This document shows, piece by piece, positions 1-9,718 of a stretch of 52,881 bases of DNA. The notes under the pieces are model-generated. The model did no database searches. It was not told the DNA's origin and saw nothing but the letters and a program-made list of their open reading frames with translations. The DNA comes from a virus. The DNA is taken from the IMG/VR virus record IMGVR_UViG_3300020446_000014, positions 1 to 52,881 of that record, one strand, 5' to 3'. Position numbers and translations under genes: made by a program. Numbering within the stretch: position 1 is the stretch's first letter; every line of letters starts with the position of its first letter.

Positions 1-2
1 AT

Positions 3-3000
3 AAGCCGGGAAAGACAAATCTCACATCACCGGGTGCGGATGTGAAGGATCCTGCAGCACCCGATACGGATTCCAAGTCGGAAGATGGTTCTTTGGAATA
101 TACAGGTTCTGAACCTTTTAAAGATTTTAAAGAAAAAAAATCAGTAATAACAGAAGAAGGTGAAGCAGAATTAAGACAACTTGGAGATGGTGAATTTCAA
201 CCTATTGAGCTAGAAGAGGTTGTTGTTGAAGGAGTAGACAAAACAAAAATAAGAGAAGCTAAAGAAAGAGACGCTAGAATTAAAGCTATTTCTAGTATAT
301 CAAAAATTCCTGAATTAGGTGTTTCAGTTTCAGCAGGAGTTGCAGCAACAACTTTAGATATAACAAAAGGATTTTTAGAATTAATAGATAAATATGGATC
401 AGTACCAGTTACTAATGCTATTGGTAAAGCTTTAGGGTATGACGCGACTCTTAAAGAAGATTTACAATTAAGTGCTGATAACTATGCTGCTTTTGATGAA
501 GTAACTAATTTGTTTAGAAATTATACTATTAAAAAGTTTGATGAAAAGGGCAATGAAATTGATATAGTAGGTTTACTTAAGAAAGGTGATTACGAAAATG
601 CAGCAGATTTGTCAATAAGTGAAGGTTTTAGTGCTGCACCTTATTTAGCTTTAAGTATAATAAGTCCTATTTACGGGAGTGCTTTAATTGGCGCATCTGT
701 TACCGGCCAAGAAATAGCAACAGCATTAAAAGAAAGACCTGAAGAGTCTTTATTAAAGTTATATGGAGCATCTGCTTTAAAAGGAGGTGTTGAATTTGCA
801 ACTAATGCTATAGGCGGTGGTTTACAAAGAGGATTTTTAGGAATTGGTAAAACATTAAATATAGGCACAAATGCTTATAAAAAAGCAGCAAAAGAGTTTA
901 CTAAAACTTATATGGGTAAATTTGCCTCGTCAGCAGCTGGATTAACTAAATCAGGCGCAGTAAATTTTATAGAAGAATTTTCTGCTGAAATTGGCAATTC
1001 ATTAGTTGACAATTTTGTTTATGGTGATAAACAAGAGTTTTATGCTGAAATAAGAAAAGCAACTAACGCTGGATTTGCAGGACTTGTATTAGGAGCCCCA
1101 ATAGGTGGTATTGGTGGGTTTAACTCTATAGCATCTAAAAATGAAGCTTTAAAATTTATTGCCCCTGCACAATGGAGAAAAGATTATGGCAAGTTAAGAT
1201 ATAGATTAAGTCAAGTTGAAGTAGATTTACAAAACGCACCAGAAAATAAAAAACAAAAATTTACAAAACAAAAAAGAAAGATAGAGTCTCTTATGAAAAT
1301 GAGAGAACAGCAATTAGCTGAATCTTTTAATAATTTGACTAAAAAAGAAAAGAAAACATATCTTGAAAATCTTAAAATTATTGATGATGCATTTGGCGAA
1401 ATTAATAATGATAGATACACTGATGCGCAACAATTAGAAGCTAAAGAAAGATTAGATAGAGCCGCTGCTGAAAATCAAATTTTAGTTGGACAAGAATTTG
1501 CTAATGCTGATGAAGAAATAGCATTAAGAATTATTGCAAGAGAAATAAGAAGTTCTGAAATAATAAAAGAATCACTTAAAAAAGCAAACGCTGCAGGTAT
1601 AAAAGATTTAGAAATAAAATTTGCTACTTCTGAAGATCTTAATAATCCAAGATTAGAAGGATTAAAAACAAGTGAAGGTGTTTATGATTCTAAAACTAAA
1701 ACTATATATATAAATCAAGCTATTGCTAATGAAGCTGAGCAAACAAATGTTATAGGCCATGAACTTTTGCATTATATTATGGCTCAAAAATTTGCTGTAG
1801 ATGATGCCTCTTTAGAACCTTTAGTTAATTCATTTAAAGAATATCTTAAAAAAACACAGCCTAGAATTTATGAAAAAATACAACAGCGAATTGATGAGTA
1901 TTATAGTGAAATAAATGAGGCGGGTGAAAAAGTAATTAAACAAGGAGCTCTGGAAGAATATTTTAATGTATTTTCTGATCTTGTTTCTAAAGAAAAAGTA
2001 ATTGTTAATGAAAGCTTCTCTGATAAAATAAAAAATACAACAAAAAGATTTTTAAATAGTCAAGGCTTTGGAAGTGTTGAATTAAATACAGGAAAAGAAG
2101 TTTTTGATTTTATAAGAAATTATACAAAAAATATTAAAAATTTTAACTTTAAACAATTAGGGGTAGATTTAAAATCTTCAGAAATACCTAAAAAGGTACA
2201 GGAAACAGTTAATGAAGAACAAACAAAGTTTTCTAAATCAGGAGCTTCAGAAAGAGTACAAGAAATATATGAATCTCAAGGTGCGGCTAATGCTTTAGAT
2301 ATAATAGATCAGTTTAAACCTATAACAAATAAAATAGTAAACAGATATAAAGATGTACCTGGTTTTGAATTTGAATTATTAAGAGATGAAATAGAAACAG
2401 GTAAAAGAGGTATACTTGACATGATAATGGATTACACACCTGAAAAAGCAAAAGGTGCTCCATTAGCTGCTTATATAAATAGCTTATTACCAAAAAGAGC
2501 TATTGAAGCGGCAAACCGTATATTAGACACTGAATTTAAACTTGATGTTACAGAGGCTAAAAGTGTTACTGATACAACAACAGAAGAAGTAACAGAAATA
2601 CAAGAACAAGAAACATCTGAAGAATTAAAAAGTTTACGCAAAAAAATGGGTATTGGTGATGAAATAATACCTATTGTTTTTGGAGCTGTTCAAAAAACTT
2701 TTGGCACCAAACTACCTGATATTGATGAAAAAACCTTTAAAAAAGAATTAGAAAAAAGATATAGAACAGAACTTAAAAAGCCTATTTCTAAATTATTTGG
2801 TAAAGGAGAAGCATATGAATCTTTTTTACGCGATAATTTTGAAACAATATATAATTCATTACCTCAATCTATATTTAATAAAAGATTAAAAGAATTTGCT
2901 GAGCCTGTATTAGATGAAGATGGAAAACAAAAAAGAGAAAAAACAGCTGAGGGTAATAAAATATTTACTAAGAAAAAAATATCTAAAGCTGAGTTTATAA

Positions 3001-6000
3001 AATATTTTTTAGGCAGCGACGTAGGAAGATCTACACAAGGTACAAGAAAAACAGCAATAGTAGAAGCTGTAGCAGAAGCATTTGCATTCGATGCTACCAT
3101 GGAAGTTTTATCTGATCCTGCAATTTTACAGAAAGCTGAAGATATAGCTGAATTACAAGGCAAAAAATTACCTGAAAATTTTTTAAATAAATTAAGCGAA
3201 ATAATTGATAGACCTATTAATCTTAAATTTTCTATATCTTTATCTAAAGCAATGGGATTAGAAAGCAAAGATGCTTTTTCTTATACAAACTTTAACGACG
3301 TTAATTTAGGTAGAATAGGTTATGTAGATTTATCAGAAAAAATGATAGCTGCTTATGGTATTCAAGAATTTGTAAATATTATTGATCCTCTTGTTGGCAG
3401 ACAATATAAAAGTAAAAAAGACCCTAGAGGAATTAGTGTAGCTAAAGGTATATCTGTTACAGAAGAAGAATTTAAAAAATATGAAAACGTATTTTTTGTA
3501 AGAAGTAAAATTGATGATAAATATAGAACAGCACAATTTTTAACATTAGGTAGAAAAGATTTTTACGAAAATATTTTAGCTAAAGCTATTAATAAAAAAG
3601 TAGTTTGGACTGGTAGAAGATTAATAATTGATGGTAAAGTAATTGAAAGACAAACGGTTCCACCTCAACAACCTACTAGTAAAGGAAATTATCCTGGTTT
3701 TGAAAATAAAGAAGGATGGGATGCTACTATGCCTGAAAGAGTAAATTTTGCAACAGATCAAAGAAGAGGGTTTAAAAAAATTGTAGATATGTTAAGCCTT
3801 ATATATAATAACTCAGATAAAACAAGAAATGAAGTAGCTAAAATAGGTATGATATTAAATAGTTTTAATTCAAGCACCGATGCTTTAGTTAGAACAGCTG
3901 CTATTCCTGGATTAGAAATGAGAGTTGAGGGATTAAAAAGTGATGAATATAGATACGAGCATACACAACCAGCATCTGAAACTTTAAGACAATTAGCAAA
4001 ATTAATTGTTGGAAATGAAAAAGCTCAGTCATTTGATGAAATAATGGAAAACTTTAGAGTTGCTATAATACCTAAAACATATGATGCAATTATAAATAAA
4101 ACAAAAGCTGACGGAAAAACATTACAAAGTAACTCCCCTTTAGATAGTGATGGTAATTTAATAAAACCTTCTGATCCAACTAAGCCCACAAGATATGTAG
4201 CAGCTGAAAAAGAAATTGCAGATGCTGGATTACCTCCTTTAATTTTAGAAGATTCACAATTAAAATATTCTAGATCATTAAGTAAAGAATTTAATAAATT
4301 ATTAGAACAAACTACAGGAGTTCCATTTTACGAAAAGTTTTCACCTGTTAAAGCTACAATGATGGGAAGGGGTAAAGGTAAAAAATTCTTTATACCTTAT
4401 TCAGCAGATGACTTTGTAGGTTTATTATATGCGACATTAGGCACTAAAAAGCAAGGCGGTAATGAACAAATGAAATGGTATCAAGAAAATTTACTTAGAC
4501 CATTTTCTCGCGGTATACAACAATATGAAACTGCAAAACAAGTTGCATTACGTAATTGGCAAGTTCTTAAGAAAGAAGCTAAAAAAAATGTACCTGGTGG
4601 TTTAAATAAAGTCAATGAAACCGGATTTACAAATCAAAATTCATTAAGAGTTTATATGTGGCGTAAACAAGGTATAAAAGATAAAGATATACCTGGAATA
4701 AGCTCGCAAGAATTAAGAGATAATAGTAGAATAGTAAGAAATAATCCTAAGCTAAAAGCTTTTGCTGAAAGATTAATGGCTTTAAACCCTGAAGGTTATC
4801 CTCCGCCATCTACAGAATGGATAGCTGGTGATATTACTACTGATTTAGTTTCTTATATAAATGATGTAAAGAGAGCTGAATATTTAACTCAATGGAAAGA
4901 AAATGTTGATCAAATATTTAATGATCAAAATAAAAACAAGTTAAAAGCATTATACGGTGAATCATATATTAAAGCATTAGAAAACATGCTTTATAGAATG
5001 GAAAAGGGTAGAAATAAATTTAAAGATGCTAGCGATATTGAAAGAAAGTTTCAAACATGGACTAACAATTCTGTAGGTACTATAATGTTCTTTAACGCTA
5101 GGTCTGCTGTACTGCAAACATTATCTGCTGTTAACTTTATAAACTTTAGTGATAATAATCCAATTGCTGCGGGTATAGCATTAGCTAATTTTCCGCAGTA
5201 TGTAAAAGATTTTTCAACATTATTTAATTCAGACTTTTTAAAACAAAGACGTTCTGGTTTACAAACTGATGTAAATGCTGATGAAATTGCAAAAGCAGCA
5301 GCTACATCTAAAAACCAAGTACAAGCAATGCTTGCTGCAATACTTAAGTTTGGATTTACACCAACACAAATTGCTGACTCATTTGCTATTGCTTCAGGTG
5401 GTGCTACGTTTTATAGAAACAGAATAAACAAATACAAAAAAGAAGGATTAAGTCAAAAAGAAGCAGAACAAAAAGCATTTACAGACTTTCAAGAAATAGC
5501 AGAAGAAACACAACAGTCTGCTAGGCCTGATAGAATATCTATGCAACAAGCAGGTTCATTAGGTAGACTTGTATTAGCATTTGGTAACACTCCAATGCAA
5601 TATGCAAGGCTTACAAAAAAGGCTACATTAGATTTAATTAATGGAAGAGGAGATTGGAAGACAAATATAAGTAAGATTGCGTATTATAGTGTAATACAGA
5701 ATATTATATTCTCCGCTTTACAACAAGGACTATTTGCACTGCTATTTGATGATGAAGAAGAAGATGATAAGAAAGCAAGATATTATAGAATAGGTAATAG
5801 TAGTGCTGATACATTATTAAGAGGTATGGGGGTTTATGGTGCTGCCGCGGCAACAGTTAAGAATATGATTATCAAGATAGTAGAAGAAGCTAAAAAATCT
5901 AGGCCTGATTATACTAAAGTTGCAATAGAAGCAACAGCCATATCACCGCCTATAAACTCTAAATTAAGAAAACTTGTTTCAGCTGGTAAAACATTTACAT

Positions 6001-6314
6001 ATAAGCAATCAAAAGAAAAAGTATTTACAGAAGGATTTAGTTTAGATAATCCAGCTTTTTTAGCCGCTGGAAAAGTAATTTCTGCTGGAACTAATTTACC
6101 CGCTGACCGTATAGTTTTAAAAATGGATCACATATATACAGCAATGCAACCTGAAACAGAACTTTGGCAAGGTACTGCATTAATGCTTGGATGGGGTGAA
6201 TGGGAATTAGGTATGATAGAAAAGCAAACCAAAAAAGAAAGTAAAGCAAAGTCCTTTTTGAAAACAAAAAAATTAAAAAGTGGTTTAAAAAGAAAAAAAT
6301 TAAAAACAAAATGA
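3..6314 (+). CDS. Giant polyvalent internal virion protein with zinc-metalloprotease motif (5' partial)
   Basis: The frame is open from the left edge, so the gene begins outside the window. The first in-window start is GTG at 42, giving at least 2,090 residues. From that start, HELLH lies at about residues 573-577, the zinc signature of gluzincin or metzincin peptidases, and ALEEYFN about 60 residues later could give a glutamate ligand. The C-terminal third (NARSAVLQTLSAVNF near residue 1683, then a hydrophobic segment near 1885 followed by acidic DDEEEDD) resembles the LPD38-type domain of phage large polyvalent proteins. The tail is lysine-rich. Such proteins are packaged in the head and ejected with the DNA in short-tailed phages; that role here is inferred. 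It is followed by small virion-type genes with an ATGA overlap. The role is fairly sure; peptidase activity is a prediction. Confidence 0.75.
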   Translation, partial: KPGKTNLTSPGADVKDPAAPDTDSKSEDGSLEYTGSEPFKDFKEKKSVITEEGEAELRQLGDGEFQPIELEEVVVEGVDKTKIREAKERDARIKAISSISKIPELGVSVSAGVAATTLDITKGFLELIDKYGSVPVTNAIGKALGYDATLKEDLQLSADNYAAFDEVTNLFRNYTIKKFDEKGNEIDIVGLLKKGDYENAADLSISEGFSAAPYLALSIISPIYGSALIGASVTGQEIATALKERPEESLLKLYGASALKGGVEFATNAIGGGLQRGFLGIGKTLNIGTNAYKKAAKEFTKTYMGKFASSAAGLTKSGAVNFIEEFSAEIGNSLVDNFVYGDKQEFYAEIRKATNAGFAGLVLGAPIGGIGGFNSIASKNEALKFIAPAQWRKDYGKLRYRLSQVEVDLQNAPENKKQKFTKQKRKIESLMKMREQQLAESFNNLTKKEKKTYLENLKIIDDAFGEINNDRYTDAQQLEAKERLDRAAAENQILVGQEFANADEEIALRIIAREIRSSEIIKESLKKANAAGIKDLEIKFATSEDLNNPRLEGLKTSEGVYDSKTKTIYINQAIANEAEQTNVIGHELLHYIMAQKFAVDDASLEPLVNSFKEYLKKTQPRIYEKIQQRIDEYYSEINEAGEKVIKQGALEEYFNVFSDLVSKEKVIVNESFSDKIKNTTKRFLNSQGFGSVELNTGKEVFDFIRNYTKNIKNFNFKQLGVDLKSSEIPKKVQETVNEEQTKFSKSGASERVQEIYESQGAANALDIIDQFKPITNKIVNRYKDVPGFEFELLRDEIETGKRGILDMIMDYTPEKAKGAPLAAYINSLLPKRAIEAANRILDTEFKLDVTEAKSVTDTTTEEVTEIQEQETSEELKSLRKKMGIGDEIIPIVFGAVQKTFGTKLPDIDEKTFKKELEKRYRTELKKPISKLFGKGEAYESFLRDNFETIYNSLPQSIFNKRLKEFAEPVLDEDGKQKREKTAEGNKIFTKKKISKAEFIKYFLGSDVGRSTQGTRKTAIVEAVAEAFAFDATMEVLSDPAILQKAEDIAELQGKKLPENFLNKLSEIIDRPINLKFSISLSKAMGLESKDAFSYTNFNDVNLGRIGYVDLSEKMIAAYGIQEFVNIIDPLVGRQYKSKKDPRGISVAKGISVTEEEFKKYENVFFVRSKIDDKYRTAQFLTLGRKDFYENILAKAINKKVVWTGRRLIIDGKVIERQTVPPQQPTSKGNYPGFENKEGWDATMPERVNFATDQRRGFKKIVDMLSLIYNNSDKTRNEVAKIGMILNSFNSSTDALVRTAAIPGLEMRVEGLKSDEYRYEHTQPASETLRQLAKLIVGNEKAQSFDEIMENFRVAIIPKTYDAIINKTKADGKTLQSNSPLDSDGNLIKPSDPTKPTRYVAAEKEIADAGLPPLILEDSQLKYSRSLSKEFNKLLEQTTGVPFYEKFSPVKATMMGRGKGKKFFIPYSADDFVGLLYATLGTKKQGGNEQMKWYQENLLRPFSRGIQQYETAKQVALRNWQVLKKEAKKNVPGGLNKVNETGFTNQNSLRVYMWRKQGIKDKDIPGISSQELRDNSRIVRNNPKLKAFAERLMALNPEGYPPPSTEWIAGDITTDLVSYINDVKRAEYLTQWKENVDQIFNDQNKNKLKALYGESYIKALENMLYRMEKGRNKFKDASDIERKFQTWTNNSVGTIMFFNARSAVLQTLSAVNFINFSDNNPIAAGIALANFPQYVKDFSTLFNSDFLKQRRSGLQTDVNADEIAKAAATSKNQVQAMLAAILKFGFTPTQIADSFAIASGGATFYRNRINKYKKEGLSQKEAEQKAFTDFQEIAEETQQSARPDRISMQQAGSLGRLVLAFGNTPMQYARLTKKATLDLINGRGDWKTNISKIAYYSVIQNIIFSALQQGLFALLFDDEEEDDKKARYYRIGNSSADTLLRGMGVYGAAAATVKNMIIKIVEEAKKSRPDYTKVAIEATAISPPINSKLRKLVSAGKTFTYKQSKEKVFTEGFSLDNPAFLAAGKVISAGTNLPADRIVLKMDHIYTAMQPETELWQGTALMLGWGEWELGMIEKQTKKESKAKSFLKTKKLKSGLKRKKLKTK

Positions 6315-6472
6315 AGTACGCTCCGATAACATCAAAAACATGCACTAAGTCACCTTTACTTAAAAAGGATGCATGCTATAGAAAAGCAAAAGCTAAATAT
6401 AGAGTATTTCCTTCTGCATATGCATCAGGTTATATTGCAAAATGCCGTAAAAGAGGCGGTAATATAGGATAA
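6311..6472 (+). CDS. Small basic cysteine-containing phage protein (53 aa)
   Basis: ATG at 6311 overlaps the stop of the giant gene (ATGA), and the stop overlaps the next start (TAATG), which strongly supports a real gene. The product is basic, with cysteines in KTCTKSP, KKDACYRKAK and AKCRKRGG, and a conserved-looking core VFPSAYASGYIAKCRKR. I recall this motif in small proteins encoded beside phage and giant-virus structural genes. The function is unknown; a nucleic-acid-binding or virion role is guessed from charge and location. Confidence 0.7.
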   Translation: MKYAPITSKTCTKSPLLKKDACYRKAKAKYRVFPSAYASGYIAKCRKRGGNIG

Positions 6473-6825
6473 TGCCTTACGTTAGTGATGCCCAAAGAAA
6501 AGCTGTATGGGCTAGTAAAAACGAAAGAGCTGCTTTAAAAAAAGTAAGAAAAACAGAACAAGGCGCTAATCTTAAAAGATGGTTTAAAGAAAAATGGGTT
6601 GATGTTCGTACAGGTAAACCCTGTGGTAGAAGCAAAGGAGAAAGCAGAGGTGTACCATATTGTAGGCCTAGTAAAAAAATATCTAGTAAAACAGGTAAAA
6701 CAGCAGGAGAAATGTCTGCTTCAGAAAAAAGAAGTAAAATTAGAGAGAAAACAAGGTTAGGGCAGCCAGCAGGTAAGCCGCGAAGAGTTAGTCCGATTAC
6801 AATGAAAAGCTCTTGTAAATATTAA
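6472..6825 (+). CDS. DUF5872-like small basic protein
   Basis: A 117-residue, lysine/arginine-rich protein. The segment LKRWFKEKWVDVRTGKPCGR followed by a second cysteine (VPYCRPSKK) matches my memory of DUF5872, a domain of unknown function in phages and large DNA viruses. The start is fixed by the TAATG overlap with the 53-aa gene. Charge and position suggest a DNA-associated virion component, but no activity can be read from the sequence. The family name is from memory and was not searched. Confidence 0.7.
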   Translation: MPYVSDAQRKAVWASKNERAALKKVRKTEQGANLKRWFKEKWVDVRTGKPCGRSKGESRGVPYCRPSKKISSKTGKTAGEMSASEKRSKIREKTRLGQPAGKPRRVSPITMKSSCKY

Positions 6826-6833
6826 TCAAAAAA

Positions 6834-6980
6834 ATGGTAGAAGATTTGAAAATATATAGCATAAATTTGATAGCATTAGCTACTAGTATGACTTCTGTTA
6901 CACCGGTTTTACAAACTCTTGTATTGCTGTTAAGTATTATTTATACAGTAATAGGCATTTATAAACGATTAAAAAAGTAA
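6834..6980 (+). CDS. Tiny membrane protein, holin-like (48 aa)
   Basis: ATG at 6834 to TAA at 6980, following the previous gene by eight bases. The product has one long or two short hydrophobic stretches (INLIALATSMTSV and LQTLVLLLSIIYTVIGIY) ending in basic KRLKK. Size and topology suit a small phage holin or antiholin. The window has three further membrane proteins that could take that role (6987, 39607 and 39888), so assignment is uncertain. Confidence 0.6.
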   Translation: MVEDLKIYSINLIALATSMTSVTPVLQTLVLLLSIIYTVIGIYKRLKK

Positions 6981-6986
6981 AAATAT

Positions 6987-7412
6987 ATGGCACTTCCCAG
7001 AAACGGCGTTGCGCGCGAAATTAGACATTATGTAGGATCATTATTTATATTCCTATTTGTTATAGGTATTATTGTAGCACTTATACAATTCCCTGTGTTA
7101 GATACTAATAAAGAAGTTGTAATGATGCTTATTGGTACAATTTCCGCAAGTATTGGTATTGTGGTAAGTACAATCACTGGTGCCAAACCAGATGATGTTA
7201 CCGCTTTAAAAAATGAAGTTGAAAAGAAAAACAACCAAATTGACATGCTTGTTCAAGCAAAAGATAATTTAGAAGCCATGGTTATTGGTCTTCAAAAACA
7301 AATGCTTGACAATCAAGACAATGTGATGGATAAAATTATTCTTAAAGCAGCACTTGAGCATGATGACAGATATATGGCTAAAAAAGCAATGCAAGGTAAA
7401 AACAAATCATAA
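6987..7412 (+). CDS. Two-TM membrane protein with cytoplasmic coiled coil
   Basis: A 141-residue protein. A basic N-terminus precedes one membrane helix (about residues 17-35, VGSLFIFLFVIGIIVALI) and a second (about 45-65, VVMMLIGTISASIGIVVST). A charged coiled-coil stretch follows (about 70-110, LKNEVEKKNNQIDML...). It follows the 48-aa membrane protein by six bases, so the two may form a lysis or membrane-remodelling pair. Placement next to tail-fibre genes would equally allow an internal virion membrane protein. No family is recognised with certainty. Confidence 0.7.
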   Translation: MALPRNGVAREIRHYVGSLFIFLFVIGIIVALIQFPVLDTNKEVVMMLIGTISASIGIVVSTITGAKPDDVTALKNEVEKKNNQIDMLVQAKDNLEAMVIGLQKQMLDNQDNVMDKIILKAALEHDDRYMAKKAMQGKNKS

Positions 7413-7423
7413 AAAAATAAATT

Positions 7424-7732
7424 ATGACAACTGAAGAAAAAAATAAATTAACTACAGAAATTAAATCTTATGTACAAAGTGCTTTAAAAAGAAGTGATTG
7501 GTACATTACAAGAAAAGCTGAAAGAGATATAGCTATACCTCAATCTATTACAGATGAAAGAACAGCAATATTAGCAGCATATGATACTTATGAAGCCGGT
7601 ATAGATGCAAAATCAACATATCAAGAGGGATATGGGTTTATGACAGGCATTGTTATAAATAATGAGCCATTGCATTTTGAATTTTTAGCAAAGAAAAACC
7701 CTATGGTTTATCCTCAGGAAAGAATAATATAA
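7424..7732 (+). CDS. Small SDW-motif protein, possible tail assembly chaperone
   Basis: A 102-residue protein that follows the membrane gene after eleven bases. The central stretch (ALKRSDWYITRKAERDI, then AILAAYDTYEAGIDA) has the layout of the phage tail assembly chaperone family PF16778: a helix, SDW, and a second helix with Y and a short spacer. The gene at 10811 shows the same signature more clearly. They flank two fibre-type genes, which supports a tail-fibre assembly role. Similarity is weak, so the role is inferred from motif plus location. Confidence 0.55.
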   Translation: MTTEEKNKLTTEIKSYVQSALKRSDWYITRKAERDIAIPQSITDERTAILAAYDTYEAGIDAKSTYQEGYGFMTGIVINNEPLHFEFLAKKNPMVYPQERII

Positions 7733-7754
7733 ATAATATATAAAAATATAAGTT

Positions 7755-9686
7755 ATGCCAGAAAAATATGAATTGTTCTTAGATAAGAATAAAAAAGTAA
7801 AACTTGCCGCGAATGACCAAGGTGATTTTTTTGCAGAAGCAAACGGCAATAGAATTAAACTAGGGGAACAAGGCCTACAAACAATTAATAAAACAACAGG
7901 AGCTCCAGAAAGTGTTGGAGGCGCTCCAGACCCTAATCAAATAATACGAACTATTACTGGAGTTGAACAAAACGCATTTGGTGAAGATTCAGGTAGAACA
8001 ACATTTACTCATACCTCTTTACCTGGAGAAACTTTAATCGGATGGTATGCTCAAGCAAATAGTGGTAATTCACCAAGATTATTTCTTACAATAAACCCAG
8101 CTCTTAATAACTCCGGTACTCTTTCAGCTCCCGATGGAACTATAGTTTATGGAGGTAATAATGGTCCTTTCAAAATATCACTAAAAATAAATGGTAATGT
8201 TTATGGCCCAATGCGTATGAATTTGAATAATGCTTCTTGGTACAACGCTTCTCAAATAGCTTTTTCAGTACCTGCTCATGATCAAATTGTAATACAGTAC
8301 GCTCACCAAGATGTTTCAAATTTTTCTGCTATGGAAGCTGATTTATTAGCTGTTGCAAATACTACAGAATTAGCAGGTGCAGGACCAAATGATGCTTTTT
8401 CTAATGGATTTAGTCAAAGACAAGGAGGTATATATGGTCTTCCTTTATCTGCTGATATACAACTATATATAGTAGAAGACATAGATGTTACAACACCAAT
8501 TAAATTTAGTGAAACAACTAATTTTATTAAAAAGTTATCAATTGTAACAGATAATGAAGCTGAACAATTATTTAAAACAACAGATGATTTTAGTACTAAA
8601 ACACCATATTCTTCAGGAGATCAAAGATGGAATCATCAAGCAATGGCTTTAGATAATGTGTTACAAGTTAGTGGTGTAAAAGCAGGTGGTCTTTACAAAG
8701 TTCAGAGTTGGGGTGCTAATTTTAATAATGTTAATGAGATATTTACAAATAATAATACTCATGAGTTTCTAGGTATTGAAATAGAATTTGATAGATACAC
8801 AGATGAAAGCACGTATGGAATCACATATGTAGATCTTTTAATGGGTATGGAAGGTTTTTTAAATGCTAATCAATCCGGTAAAAAACATTTAATATTTTAT
8901 TCTAAAAATCATTCTCAGTATAATGGATCTGGCCCTGGTGAATATTTTATGTATACATTATATGGACAAGATAATGCACCTAACACTGGATCACAAAATT
9001 CACAAGGATTAGCTTATAGTGTTGATCCTAATGGAAGCGGAGGTTATGGTGTTGAATATCCTATGGAAACTTATTATCCTGGAAGAGGACATAGACTTAG
9101 GTTAGAAATTAATGGGAATGGCTATATGTATGGTTATCCTCTTGATAGAGGAGTTGACAAAAATCCAGGTTATGGTAGATTTGGACAATATGGTATTCCC
9201 GGAAATATAGTTAATATTGATTTAAGAGCACAAATTACAGGAAAAATGGGAGATCAGGATGCTAATGCTAATCCTTATATGTATAATGATTATTCAACTG
9301 GTAATCATATAAATATTAAAGTTACTCCTGGCACAAAATATTTTATAACAGATGGAGCTTGGCCTTCAAGTTCAGCTTTTCCTCCTGGCCAAGTAATAGG
9401 TGTAATTCTTGATTGCGCGTATCTAAAACAAGGTGATGAATTTGGTTTTGCTTTTGATCATTTAGGTAACGGGACAAATTTATGGCCGGGTCAAACAAAT
9501 TATAATGTTAATATAGTATTTGCTTTTGGTAATAATGGTTACCAAATGTGGCAGGGATATAGACCCAATTTCGGAGGTTCTGCAGATTTTAGAATGACTA
9601 TTTCTGAAACATCAGGAATAGTTGTATGGAATCAATTAAATGGAGGTACTTATTCTACTGCAACAATGAATACAGCATTAATATAA
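7755..9686 (+). CDS. Tail fibre / receptor-binding-type structural protein (643 aa)
   Basis: A Gly/Asn/Tyr-rich 643-residue protein. The N-terminus (MPEKYELFLDKNKKVKLAAND) has the short beta-repeat style of phage fibre anchor domains, and the next gene opens similarly, suggesting a shared attachment module. The middle and C-terminus are beta-rich with many aromatic-glycine turns (GNGYMYGYPLDRGV, FGFAFDHLGNG), typical of carbohydrate-binding fibre tips. No enzymatic motif is evident. Location between two SDW-type proteins supports a distal tail role. Expected to act on the virion surface in host recognition; the ligand is unknown. Confidence 0.7.
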   Translation: MPEKYELFLDKNKKVKLAANDQGDFFAEANGNRIKLGEQGLQTINKTTGAPESVGGAPDPNQIIRTITGVEQNAFGEDSGRTTFTHTSLPGETLIGWYAQANSGNSPRLFLTINPALNNSGTLSAPDGTIVYGGNNGPFKISLKINGNVYGPMRMNLNNASWYNASQIAFSVPAHDQIVIQYAHQDVSNFSAMEADLLAVANTTELAGAGPNDAFSNGFSQRQGGIYGLPLSADIQLYIVEDIDVTTPIKFSETTNFIKKLSIVTDNEAEQLFKTTDDFSTKTPYSSGDQRWNHQAMALDNVLQVSGVKAGGLYKVQSWGANFNNVNEIFTNNNTHEFLGIEIEFDRYTDESTYGITYVDLLMGMEGFLNANQSGKKHLIFYSKNHSQYNGSGPGEYFMYTLYGQDNAPNTGSQNSQGLAYSVDPNGSGGYGVEYPMETYYPGRGHRLRLEINGNGYMYGYPLDRGVDKNPGYGRFGQYGIPGNIVNIDLRAQITGKMGDQDANANPYMYNDYSTGNHINIKVTPGTKYFITDGAWPSSSAFPPGQVIGVILDCAYLKQGDEFGFAFDHLGNGTNLWPGQTNYNVNIVFAFGNNGYQMWQGYRPNFGGSADFRMTISETSGIVVWNQLNGGTYSTATMNTALI

Positions 9687-9718
9687 CAAATAAATAACAC
9701 AATAAATAACACAAAAGA

